A stretch of 14,246 bases of DNA from Thermoplasmata archaeon (GCA_021797295.1 JAKAAA010000019.1:1-14246); one strand, 5' to 3'. Shown: positions 1 through 7,164, numbered from the stretch's first letter. Numbers and translations: made by a program. The notes: a model not told the origin generated them from the letters alone.

Positions 1-953
1 TTGTAAGTTCCATCTGTCACTGAGGCAATTCTTCCTGCAACGTAGGCAGCCTCAGAATGTCCCAGCGCCCCAACCTTCATTGGAAAATTGGCAGCGTCAC
101 CAACAACGTAAATATTGTCATAATCCCCGTACTGTAGTGTAAATTTATCCACATTAATGTAACCATTTTCGGTGCCCATACCGGAGTCTAGTATAACTTT
201 CTGTCCCTTATGTGGAGGTATCAGGATCAGTGTGTCATAATCAATAGAGTCGCCGCTTTCCGATACTATTGTATGCTTTTCACCATCAACATTCTGTGTT
301 TTGAATTTCGGAACAAAATTTATTCCGAGGTCTGAAAATCCCTTTCTTTCAAGGTCTGAGACATTTTTAAAAGGAAGAACATCATCCATGGGAACTATGA
401 GTGTAATTTCACTTTTGTCTCTTATACCCTTCCTTCTCAAGAGAGCATCAAGCCCGAATACAAATTCTTCAGGTGCAACGGGACACTGGAAGGGAAGGCT
501 TGCAGGACCAACCACAATTTTTCCGCCTTTTATGGTTTTGAGTTTTTCTCTCAATCTTATAGCATTTTCCATATCGTAGAAATGATAAATATCACTGTTA
601 TATCCGGATACATTTTCTGGTACAAGTCTATCCCCTGTTGCAATAACAAGATAATCATATTCCACTATTGCGCCATTCTCCAGAACAACCTGTCTGTTAT
701 CAGGATTAATCTTTTTGGCCATGGATTTAATTCTTTTAATTCCGTAATTTATAAGTGAATCTGTAGGCTTTACCGTGTCCCTGTAATCAATACCGAAAAA
801 TGGTATGAGAACACCCTCTGGTTTAAAATATGTTTTTTCAGAATTGCCCACAAGTGTTATTTCAACATCATTTCCCGTGTGCATTCTCAACTTATTGGCA
901 GTTATTATTCCTGCATTGGCATCGCCCAGTATAAGAACGTTGATTTTATTCAT
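1..953 (-). CDS. Sulfide:quinone oxidoreductase-like FAD flavoprotein, C-terminus cut by window edge
   Basis: The start ATG is at 953-951 and 317 codons are visible; the C-terminus lies beyond position 1. The N-terminus is a Rossmann-type dinucleotide fold (LILGDANAGI, about residues 7-16). A YLVIATGDRL segment sits near residues 101-110. LPFQCPVAPEE around residues 153-163 carries a single cysteine in the place typical of the SQR/flavocytochrome-c sulfide dehydrogenase family. The VVGDAANFPMKVGALGHSEA stretch at 283-301 is the usual second FAD-contacting motif. In SQRs a second redox cysteine lies near the C-terminus, which is outside the window, so activity cannot be judged. By family it would oxidise sulfide or a related thiol at the membrane and pass electrons to quinone. 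A generic NAD(P)H or sulfide dehydrogenase-like role remains possible. It is divergent from the corrinoid operon. Confidence 0.8.
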   Translation of the reverse strand, partial: MNKINVLILGDANAGIITANKLRMHTGNDVEITLVGNSEKTYFKPEGVLIPFFGIDYRDTVKPTDSLINYGIKRIKSMAKKINPDNRQVVLENGAIVEYDYLVIATGDRLVPENVSGYNSDIYHFYDMENAIRLREKLKTIKGGKIVVGPASLPFQCPVAPEEFVFGLDALLRRKGIRDKSEITLIVPMDDVLPFKNVSDLERKGFSDLGINFVPKFKTQNVDGEKHTIVSESGDSIDYDTLILIPPHKGQKVILDSGMGTENGYINVDKFTLQYGDYDNIYVVGDAANFPMKVGALGHSEAAYVAGRIASVTDGTY

Positions 954-973
954 ACATCATAAGTCCTAATGAT

Positions 974-981
974 TATTTAAA
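974..981 (-). promoter_or_regulatory. TATA-like box of the SQR-like gene
   Basis: On the minus strand TTTAAATA is centred about 25 bp upstream of the ATG at 953. That spacing gives a transcript starting at or within a few bases of the start codon (leaderless). No Shine-Dalgarno sequence is seen. This is inferred from archaeal promoter geometry. Confidence 0.45.
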
Positions 982-1067
982 TTATTTCCAGATAAAAAGA
1001 TTTATAAGTTAGTTTTATTAATATAATTTTCATTGGAGGCTGGTATTTATATTAGAAAATTTGTAAT

Positions 1068-1075
1068 ATTATATA
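1068..1075 (+). promoter_or_regulatory. TATA box of the corrinoid operon
   Basis: ATTATATA is centred about 25 bp before the cobA ATG at 1097, so a leaderless first cistron is expected. The 143-bp divergent intergenic region (954-1096) holds this box and the opposing one for the SQR-like gene. I see no cobalamin-riboswitch-like structure in it. Confidence 0.5.
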
Positions 1076-1096
1076 CAAGATTAAAATATCCTTTTC

Positions 1097-2386
1097 ATGG
1101 GAAAGGCGTATATAGTTGGCTGTGGACCCGGAAACAGGGACATGCTCACTGTAGCTGGTGCAAAGATAATAGCCAAGGCAGATACTTTAATTTATGATCA
1201 CCTTATCAATCCTGAGATTCTTGATATGGCAAAACCAGGATCCAATAAAATTTACGTGGGTAAAAAACCGTATACTAAGAGAATATCACAGGAGGAAATT
1301 AATAGAATATTAGTCAGCGAATCCATGAAAAGAAATACTGTGGTAAGGCTTAAGGGGGGAGACCCGTTTTTATTCGGCCGTGGGGGAGAGGAGATCGAGG
1401 AACTGATAAGGAACAATATAGAATACGAGATTATCCCCGGTGTTTCAGCCCTGATTTCCGTACCTGAATTTGCAGGAATACCACTAACACATAGAAATGT
1501 GAACCATGGAGTGATAGTTACCACAGGAAACAGCATTGAGAATCTGAGCATTCCACAGTGCCAAAAGTCTACGTGCAGCATGTACACCCTGGTGATTTTC
1601 ATGGGGGCTTATAATTTGAAAGGCTTAATAGAAAAACTGCTGTTATCGGGCTATAGCAATGATACACCTGTAGCAGTCATTGAAAATGGAACTTACAACC
1701 ATCAGAAAACATTCACAGGCACACTGGCGAATATAGATTATACATACAACGGTTCTCCTTCAATTATTGTTGTTGGAAATGTTGTTAATTATCATAGTAA
1801 TTTTCAGTTTATTGAAAATCGAAAATATTCAGGTAAAATTGTAACGGTATTTTATGATTTTTACCAGCCATCTACGGAATACCTTGAAAATAAAGGATTT
1901 ACTGTATATAAAATAAGGGAGTCACAAATATTCCCCGAAAAAATAGATGCAGAGTATTTATCGGGGAAAAATATAGCATTTGAGGGCAGATATGTGGAAA
2001 TAGTTTTAGAATTATTCAAATCCTCCATGTTAGATTTGCGAAAGATAGGAGAAATTGCAACTGACAGAATGGGAAAAGAATTACTGAAATCGTATGGGAT
2101 TTTCGACGTCAAAGATATTTCAAAAATAGATAGTTCGTATACGAAACTATCATATAACAGGGGTGATGATGTACCTATAGCAAGGCTTAGAAAGGTTAAC
2201 TTCAATGATTATATTCAGGATTACATTGAAAAATCTGATCTGATAGTTCTAGCAGGCACATCGAATTCCATTCCGGAAGATATAAAAATTTCCAGGAAAA
2301 TTCCGGTAATAAGAGTGGAATATCCATATGACAACATGGACAGTAGGATTATGTGGTTCTTCGGAGGGCATTATGAAGAGAATTAA
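1097..2386 (+). CDS. cobA: Uroporphyrinogen-III C-methyltransferase (SUMT) fused to a HemD-like domain
   Basis: The 429-residue protein has two parts. Residues 1-235 form a complete SUMT: a SAM loop GCGPGN (8-13), the Q-E-I-N motif near 65-69, RLKGGDPFLFGRG (84-96), IIPGVSALISVPEFAGIPLTHR (112-133) and MGAYNL (169-174). SUMT uses two SAM to methylate uroporphyrinogen III at C2 and C7, giving precorrin-2 for cobalamin or siroheme. Residues 245-429 resemble uroporphyrinogen-III synthase (HemD) in arrangement: a lobe beginning KIVTVFYDF, a G-E-I-A-T-x-x-M segment like the HemD I-G-x-x-T-A region, and a final lobe with SDLIVLAGTSNS. The HemD half is diverged and its assignment is weaker. CobA-HemD fusions are known in bacteria. 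This is the first gene of the operon, with ATG chosen about 25 bp from the TATA box. Its last 14 bp overlap the next gene. Confidence 0.9.
   Translation: MGKAYIVGCGPGNRDMLTVAGAKIIAKADTLIYDHLINPEILDMAKPGSNKIYVGKKPYTKRISQEEINRILVSESMKRNTVVRLKGGDPFLFGRGGEEIEELIRNNIEYEIIPGVSALISVPEFAGIPLTHRNVNHGVIVTTGNSIENLSIPQCQKSTCSMYTLVIFMGAYNLKGLIEKLLLSGYSNDTPVAVIENGTYNHQKTFTGTLANIDYTYNGSPSIIVVGNVVNYHSNFQFIENRKYSGKIVTVFYDFYQPSTEYLENKGFTVYKIRESQIFPEKIDAEYLSGKNIAFEGRYVEIVLELFKSSMLDLRKIGEIATDRMGKELLKSYGIFDVKDISKIDSSYTKLSYNRGDDVPIARLRKVNFNDYIQDYIEKSDLIVLAGTSNSIPEDIKISRKIPVIRVEYPYDNMDSRIMWFFGGHYEEN
2363..2368 (+). promoter_or_regulatory. Ribosome binding site deciding the cbiET start
   Basis: GGAGGG lies 4 nt before the ATG at 2373, inside the end of cobA. 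It supports 2373 over the upstream in-frame ATG at 2328, which would add 15 residues before the conserved MKRINVVGIFPG start. Confidence 0.7.
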
Positions 2387-3566
2387 CGTTGTGGGAATTT
2401 TCCCTGGAAGGATACCTGTACAGGAGGCTATTGAGTGCATAAACGGCAGCGATATAATCTTCTCCGGTGCGCGTAATATGCATCTTTTTAAACATTCTGG
2501 TAAGACTATGGTAAAAATTGGAGAATTCAAAAAATTCCAGGAGGACCTGATATCAGCGTATAATACCGGCAAAGTGATAACCGTAATATCCACTGGAGAC
2601 CCTCTATTTTATGGCATTGGAAGGTATATTACTGACAACTATAAATCAGATGAGGTTAATATTATTCCAGAAGTCAGTTCGATTCAGGTTGCACTTTCCA
2701 AAATAGCACTTGATTCCAGGGGGATCTACACTGTTAGTCTCCATGGAAGGCCTTTAAAGGGATTGGCCCAAAAAATACGCAATAAAAATAAAGTCTGTAT
2801 ATTTACAGACAGCGTAAATACGCCCGGGGTCATAGCAAAATACATGGTCAGATTCGGGCTGATATCATACAGAGCGTATATATTCGAGGACCTGGGATAT
2901 GAAAACGAGAAAATATCAAGTTCCTCCATAAATGAATTGGTGGATAGAGAATTTGAACCCCTGAATCTTATAATACTTACATCAGAAAACAATCATAAAA
3001 TCTCAATACCGGATGATGACGTGTTTATCAGGCATAAGGGAAATATTACAAAACAGGAAATAAGGAATATCTCAATTTCCAATCTGGAACTAGAGGATGG
3101 GGAAACATTCTGGGATATAGGTTCAGGTTCAGGGTCTGTGGCAATAGCGGCATCATTCCAGAACTGGACTGGAGATATTTATGCAGTAGAGAAAAGCACG
3201 GAACTCTGCGAAAATATACAGACAAATATGGAGATGTGTGCAACCGATATAAATATTATAAATGGAATGGCTCCGGGTGCGCTTCATGATCTTCCTGATC
3301 CGGATTGCGTTTTTATAGGGGGTTCGTCAGGCAAAATTATGGACATAATGGATTATTCATACACTAGAATGAGAACAAATGGAAGGCTGGTTATGAATAT
3401 AACAACCATTGAAAATTTGGAGAAGGCAATTGATTATATTGAATCCAGAAATTTGAAAGCGGAAATAAGGCAGATAAACATATCCAAACTTATGCCTCTG
3501 TCAAAATACAAAAGATTTATCCCCATGGATCAGATTTATATCATAAAGGTGGTCAAGAACGAGTAA
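2373..3566 (+). CDS. cbiET: Fused CbiE-CbiT: precorrin/cobalt-precorrin C5,C15-methyltransferase and decarboxylase
   Basis: The protein has 397 residues from the ATG at 2373. The CbiE half (about 1-205) is a tetrapyrrole methylase: NVVGIFPG (5-12), VISTGDPLFYGIG (71-83), IIPEVSSIQVALSK (97-110) and SLHGRPL (122-128). The CbiT half (about 215-397) is a class I SAM methyltransferase: HKGNITKQEIR (221-231), WDIGSGSGSVAIA (247-259) and FIGGSSGKI (314-322). Together these methylate C5 and C15 of the corrin ring and remove the C12 acetate carboxyl, as in CobL. The two halves are separate genes in many archaea; here they are one chain. The start overlaps cobA by 14 bp behind a good ribosome binding site, and the end overlaps cbiL. 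Whether it acts in the cobalt-early or cobalt-late pathway cannot be seen here. Confidence 0.92.
   Translation: MKRINVVGIFPGRIPVQEAIECINGSDIIFSGARNMHLFKHSGKTMVKIGEFKKFQEDLISAYNTGKVITVISTGDPLFYGIGRYITDNYKSDEVNIIPEVSSIQVALSKIALDSRGIYTVSLHGRPLKGLAQKIRNKNKVCIFTDSVNTPGVIAKYMVRFGLISYRAYIFEDLGYENEKISSSSINELVDREFEPLNLIILTSENNHKISIPDDDVFIRHKGNITKQEIRNISISNLELEDGETFWDIGSGSGSVAIAASFQNWTGDIYAVEKSTELCENIQTNMEMCATDINIINGMAPGALHDLPDPDCVFIGGSSGKIMDIMDYSYTRMRTNGRLVMNITTIENLEKAIDYIESRNLKAEIRQINISKLMPLSKYKRFIPMDQIYIIKVVKNE
3547..3553 (+). promoter_or_regulatory. Shine-Dalgarno-like sequence before the unusual cbiL start
   Basis: AGGTGGT sits at the 3' end of cbiET. AGGTG matches the archaeal 16S tail complement (GGAGGTGAT), and 7 nt lie between that G (3551) and the ACG at 3559. 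The GTG at 3607 lies far downstream and has no comparable site. Confidence 0.5.
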
Positions 3567-4218
3567 TTTTACCGTTGTCGGTCTCGGCCCCGGAGACCCT
3601 GAGCTTGTGACGGTGAAGGGATACAGGGCTCTGAATGATGCTGATATAGTATTTTATCCCAAAACATCATTGAATTCGGCAGAAAATATACTGTTAGCAC
3701 TGGGAATTAACAGAAACAAAATGAGACCAATGGAATTTCCCATATGGGATGCAAAATTGACAGAGCTCTGTGCAGGATACGGAAAAATGATCATGGAAGC
3801 ATCTCGTACGAATATTAAATCAGTATATGCCGTGGAGGGTGAGCCCATGTTATACAGCACTTTTCTTGACATAATGCCATTTCTGAATATGGAATACTCA
3901 GTAATTCCGGGAATCAGTTCCATGAACGGGATTTCCGCTGCAATGAGAATTATTCTGGCAACAAAGAATGAACCATTACAGATAATTCCGGCCATAAAGG
4001 ATTACACGTACATGGAGGAAAGAATAATGTCCATGCCTAATACAGTTATATTCAAGGCTATAAAAGCGAAGGATATAATTAATGATATTATAAAGAAACA
4101 TGGTATAAAGCACTATTTCATCATGAGTGATGTGTCTACCGATAGGGAAAGAATTTATAATAATATTGATGATATAAGGGATTACATGACTATAGTGGTG
4201 ATAAAACGATACATATAA
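3559..4218 (+). CDS. cbiL: Precorrin-2/cobalt-factor II C20-methyltransferase, apparent ACG start
   Basis: This SAM-dependent methylase adds the C20 methyl to (cobalt-)precorrin-2. It has 219 residues if started at ACG 3559. The reading frame carries VVGLGPGDPELVTVKGYRAL, the N-terminal SAM-binding strand and loop of the family. It also has AVEGEPMLYSTF (about 91-102; family form EGDPxLYST, here with Glu for Asp), VIPGISSMNGISAA and a C-terminal IMSDVS segment. The first ordinary start codon is GTG 3607, and using it would delete the SAM loop. Upstream of that the frame is open only from 3547 and holds no ATG, GTG or TTG. ACG at 3559, with AGGTG just before it, is the best fit. A frameshift product continuing from cbiET (+1) or a sequencing error are alternatives. 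With ACG it overlaps cbiET by 8 bp. Family assignment is firm; the start is inferred. Confidence 0.85.
   Translation, partial: TSNFTVVGLGPGDPELVTVKGYRALNDADIVFYPKTSLNSAENILLALGINRNKMRPMEFPIWDAKLTELCAGYGKMIMEASRTNIKSVYAVEGEPMLYSTFLDIMPFLNMEYSVIPGISSMNGISAAMRIILATKNEPLQIIPAIKDYTYMEERIMSMPNTVIFKAIKAKDIINDIIKKHGIKHYFIMSDVSTDRERIYNNIDDIRDYMTIVVIKRYI
4197..4202 (+). promoter_or_regulatory. Shine-Dalgarno sequence before the unusual cbiF start
   Basis: GGTGAT is a perfect complement to the AUCACC of the archaeal 16S tail. It precedes ACG (4206) by 3 nt and ATA (4209) by 6 nt, while the first in-frame ATG is 165 nt downstream. It lies in the last codons of cbiL. Confidence 0.55.
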
Positions 4219-4967
4219 TAGGAGCTGGCCCCGGTGACCCTGAACTTCTTACTGTAAAGGCAAAAAGAACTATAGATTCGGCAGATGTTATAATTTATGC
4301 CGATTCGCTGGTAAACCCTGAAGTTTTTTCGGATAGCAGGGCAAACACTATAATAAAAACATCAACCATGAACATCGATGAAATTAATGAAGCAGTTAAG
4401 AAGTATTATGACCAGGAAAAGGAAATTGTAAGGCTTCACAGCGGCGACCCATCCATATACGGTGCAATAAATGATGAAATGCAATTTTTCAGGGAAAATG
4501 GCATGAAATTTGAAATAATTCCCGGAATCAGTTCTGTGTTTGCTGCTGCCGCAAGCCTGGGTATGGAGTTGACAGCGCCGGGTACAACGCAGTCTGTTAT
4601 ACTCACACGGGTGCCGAGAAGAACAGAACATTTCGAAAAAGAGGATTTGGAATTGCTGGCCGCGCATAAAACATCACTGGCAATATTTCTCAGCGCTTCC
4701 AATGCCAAAAAAGTGAGTACCAAATTGATCGGTGCCGGATATTCTCCTGAAGACCGTGCAGTTATAGCGTACAGGGTGTCATGGCCAGATGAAAAAATGA
4801 TAATGTCAACTGTTGGAAATCTGGAACATGCCATGTTTGAAAATAAGATAAACAGACAGGCGTTGATACTGGTGGGCGGCAACATTTCATATTATTCTGA
4901 TAAAAAATCTTACCTTTATAATCCTGATTTTACACATCTTTTCAGAAAATCATCCGAAAAGAGTTGA
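4206..4967 (+). CDS. cbiF: Precorrin-4/cobalt-precorrin-4 C11-methyltransferase, apparent non-ATG start
   Basis: The protein has 253 residues if started at ACG 4206 (252 from ATA 4209). It methylates C11 in corrin ring synthesis. Hallmarks of CbiF/CobM are all present: HIIGAGPGDPELLTVKA at the N-terminus, ADVIIYADSLVNPE, RLHSGDPSIYGAI, IIPGISSVFAAAASLGMELT, SVILTRVPRRTE, IFLSASNAKKV and RVSWPDEKMI. The first in-frame ATG (4368) would remove the SAM loop and about 54 residues. No ATG, GTG or TTG exists between that motif and the upstream stop at 4170-4172. The ACG or ATA after GGTGAT is therefore the likely start, the same situation as in cbiL. It overlaps cbiL by 13 bp and the convergent gene by 18 bp. 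Family assignment is very secure; the start codon is inferred. Confidence 0.9.
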   Translation, partial: TIHIIGAGPGDPELLTVKAKRTIDSADVIIYADSLVNPEVFSDSRANTIIKTSTMNIDEINEAVKKYYDQEKEIVRLHSGDPSIYGAINDEMQFFRENGMKFEIIPGISSVFAAAASLGMELTAPGTTQSVILTRVPRRTEHFEKEDLELLAAHKTSLAIFLSASNAKKVSTKLIGAGYSPEDRAVIAYRVSWPDEKMIMSTVGNLEHAMFENKINRQALILVGGNISYYSDKKSYLYNPDFTHLFRKSSEKS

Positions 4968-6014
4968 TATAATATAATCCTGATCCCTTCCAATCGTATG
5001 TATTCTCTGGGTAATAAATTCTTTCGAAAGTTCATCTGGGTTTTCACTTATTTCTGGCAGGGCCTGCACCAGGGATTTTATAGAATCTGATTCTATTATT
5101 CTATAAAATATTTTTTCAAAGTCCATGGTATTTAACAGTTCAGCATTGTCCATTTTAAGTGATACAAGCTTCTTTTTTTTCTTTTCAAGTTCCATAATTT
5201 CATTAAAAAGTTTTTCTAGGGCATCTATGAGTATTTTTAAATCAAGATGCTTCACTAATTCCGGGCTTTCTGTTACTTTAACTGTAATTTCAGGATTTTC
5301 GAACTGTATATCCATAACTGAAGCACCTTTCTCGAATACAAAATAAAAGGATTTCTGTTCTCTGGACCTGATAAATCTGCACTCAAATTTATTGCCCTTA
5401 ATGTAACCGGATACCATATGGTATCCGTCAAGACTCTCATATGTCACATCATCTCCAATAACTGATACAGGAATTCTTATCCCGTTATAGAGTGATGCGA
5501 AAAATGGATTGGCCATAAACTGGCTTTCCATCTGATTTAAGAGGAAAACATATGAGAGACCGTAACTGGAATTTATAGATTCACGGATTTCAGAATTGTT
5601 TTCATCTATAGTAATTTTTATTTCTGAATTTAAAATTGTAAATGGGTTGAGAGAAAGGAATGCCTCCATTATTCGTGTACCGTTTTCCACATCCTTTTCC
5701 ATCCCTAATTTCAGATCTGCAATCTCCGAGAGTGCCTGATGTGAATTCCTTGTAAAGAATTGATCTGTATATGTGTTAATGGATTCCATTATATGATCTT
5801 CATAGATCCTAAAATCTTCATAGTTTGTAACAAAGTGATCCATTTCTTCCTTGATTTTGCCTTTCATCAGTTCTATGGATTTTTTATCATTTTCAAGCAT
5901 TTGTGTGATTTCCTCGATATGTGTGGATTTGGTATCTCTTTCTACTTCATATGAAAACGAGTCCACCAGATACGAAAAAATATTTTTCAGCTCGTTCAGG
6001 TCGTTCTCGTTCAT
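4950..6014 (-). CDS. Unrecognised helical, charged protein of 354 residues
   Basis: I do not recognise a family. Residues 1-115 are highly charged and helix-prone with heptad-like spacing (N-E-N-D-L-N-E-L, then E-I-T-Q-M-L-E-N-D-K-K). A central part of about 125-250 looks beta-rich (EIKITIDENN, IRIPVSVIGDD, SFYFVFEKG, EITVKVTESPE). The tail of about 257-354 returns to helix, with a run of lysines (KKKKK near 278-282) suggesting a second coiled coil. There is only one cysteine, no signal peptide and no membrane helix, so a soluble structural or scaffold protein is plausible. The ATG at 6014 has a weak AGGTAATA leader and a TATA-like box about 24 bp upstream. It is monocistronic and its 3' end overlaps the convergent cbiF. 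Codon composition matches its neighbours. Confidence 0.8.
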   Translation of the reverse strand: MNENDLNELKNIFSYLVDSFSYEVERDTKSTHIEEITQMLENDKKSIELMKGKIKEEMDHFVTNYEDFRIYEDHIMESINTYTDQFFTRNSHQALSEIADLKLGMEKDVENGTRIMEAFLSLNPFTILNSEIKITIDENNSEIRESINSSYGLSYVFLLNQMESQFMANPFFASLYNGIRIPVSVIGDDVTYESLDGYHMVSGYIKGNKFECRFIRSREQKSFYFVFEKGASVMDIQFENPEITVKVTESPELVKHLDLKILIDALEKLFNEIMELEKKKKKLVSLKMDNAELLNTMDFEKIFYRIIESDSIKSLVQALPEISENPDELSKEFITQRIHTIGRDQDYIISTLFG

Positions 6015-6032
6015 TATTACCTATCATTTCAT

Positions 6033-6044
6033 TATATTTAATAA
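6033..6044 (-). promoter_or_regulatory. TATA-like box of the 354-residue protein gene
   Basis: On minus, TTATTAAATATA is centred about 24 bp upstream of the ATG at 6014, the archaeal spacing for a leaderless or very short-leader mRNA. Confidence 0.45.
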
Positions 6045-6090
6045 TTCATTGATTACTTCAAGTATAATTCTTAAAGTTCTTCTGGGAAAA

Positions 6091-6099
6091 TTAATAAAA
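6091..6099 (+). promoter_or_regulatory. TATA-like box of the NDH-2-like flavoprotein gene
   Basis: TTAATAAAA is centred about 31 bp upstream of the ATG at 6126. No ribosome binding site is seen. A second ATG at 6116 is out of frame. Confidence 0.4.
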
Positions 6100-6125
6100 G
6101 GACAAAATATTACCCATGGAACTAA

Positions 6126-7115
6126 ATGGAAAGGATAATTATTCTAGGTGGTGGTATCGCCGGAATCTCTGCGAAGTTGAGAAATAGGCAGGGCACACTG
6201 GTTGACGAAAATCCGTATCTGACCATGGCACCGAGAATTATTGATGTTATATCCGGGCAGAATCCAGATTATCCTCTCATACCAAGGCCACTTGATTATA
6301 CGGGAAGTGTAAAAAGCATAGATTTTGAAAATAAAACACTACATCTTCATAACAGGGACATTATGTATGATAAGGTTATAATTGCCCTCGGGCATTCGCA
6401 GGACTATAGCTTTATCAAGGGATCAAAGTATATAAGTGGATTTTCAGGGTATCACGATGCACTGGAACTAAGAAATAAAATAGCAAATAAAAAACATATT
6501 ATAATCATAGGAGGCGGATATCTTGGAGTTGAGCTTGCTGGTGCCATTGGTAGTAATAGGGTTACAATATTAGAAGCCGGAACACAGATCCTTGCAGGAT
6601 TGCCCGGGAAGTTTTCAGAAACGGCCTCGAAGTTATTATCCAGTTCAGGAGTCAGTATAGAACTGGAAAGCCCCGTTATTGAGGTAAGAAAGGACATGGT
6701 AGTTACCGGTGGAAAAAATTATAAATCAGATCTTACAGTGTTCGCCGGTGGTTTTACCGGAAACCTTCCAGATACCATTCAGGATATAACTACAAAAAAC
6801 TCCAGGATGGTTGTTAATTCATACCTCCAGTCCGTAGATTATCCTGATGTTTACGCCGCCGGTGACATAATGGCCATTGAAAACGGAGGCTTCATTCCCA
6901 TGTCTGCCATAATTGCCAGATCCTCTGGTATAACAGCCATGGAAAATGCCATGGGTTTTAAAAGCAAATTTAAACCCAATAATTTTGCAAATATAATACG
7001 TGTGGGCAAAAATTATTTCGGAACCGTTGGAAATACATTTATACATGGAATAGGAGCCAGAATAATAAAAGAGGCAGCAGTGGCACTTACCGTTAATCAT
7101 GTAAAAGAGCTATAA
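6126..7115 (+). CDS. Short NDH-2-like FAD/NAD(P)-dependent oxidoreductase
   Basis: This 329-residue two-dinucleotide-binding-domain flavoprotein has an FAD motif LGGGIAG (7-13) with an acidic residue ending the second strand (LVDEN, 26-29). It also has VIIALGHS near 84-91, an NAD(P)H motif IIGGGYLGVELAG (127-139) with a following acidic LEAG, and DVYAAGD at 241-247. The pattern matches type II NADH dehydrogenases and related reductases, which pass electrons from NAD(P)H to quinone or another acceptor. It has no cysteine, so it is not a disulfide reductase. It is shorter than typical NDH-2 (about 390-430 residues): the N-terminus begins almost at the FAD loop and the C-terminal membrane-anchoring region is reduced. 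The substrate cannot be stated. It stands alone between a divergent gene and fbp. Confidence 0.8.
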   Translation: MERIIILGGGIAGISAKLRNRQGTLVDENPYLTMAPRIIDVISGQNPDYPLIPRPLDYTGSVKSIDFENKTLHLHNRDIMYDKVIIALGHSQDYSFIKGSKYISGFSGYHDALELRNKIANKKHIIIIGGGYLGVELAGAIGSNRVTILEAGTQILAGLPGKFSETASKLLSSSGVSIELESPVIEVRKDMVVTGGKNYKSDLTVFAGGFTGNLPDTIQDITTKNSRMVVNSYLQSVDYPDVYAAGDIMAIENGGFIPMSAIIARSSGITAMENAMGFKSKFKPNNFANIIRVGKNYFGTVGNTFIHGIGARIIKEAAVALTVNHVKEL

Positions 7116-7164
7116 TATATAAATATTTGTATTATTAATTTCGTTTTCCTGAATATATTTTTAT
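7116..7164 (+). terminator. T-rich region after the flavoprotein gene
   Basis: The stretch after the stop is rich in T runs (GTTTTCC, ATATTTTTATAT) and is the likely archaeal termination zone. There is no stem-loop, as is usual for archaea. Confidence 0.3.

Noticed and set aside
301..579. 92-residue open frame on plus opposite the SQR-like gene
   Set aside because: It is antisense to a clear flavoprotein and has no family features of its own. The same applies to the other frames opposite cobA, fbp, folC and cdc6.
2328..2372. Upstream ATG as the start of cbiET
   Set aside because: It adds 15 residues not seen in CbiE, lies deeper in cobA and has no ribosome binding site, whereas 2373 has GGAGGG.
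3540..3610. Programmed frameshift joining CbiET to CbiL and CbiL to CbiF
   Set aside because: The two junctions would need shifts in opposite directions (+1 and -1), and neither has a canonical slippery heptamer. Shine-Dalgarno sequences before ACG codons explain both more simply. Kept only as an alternative.
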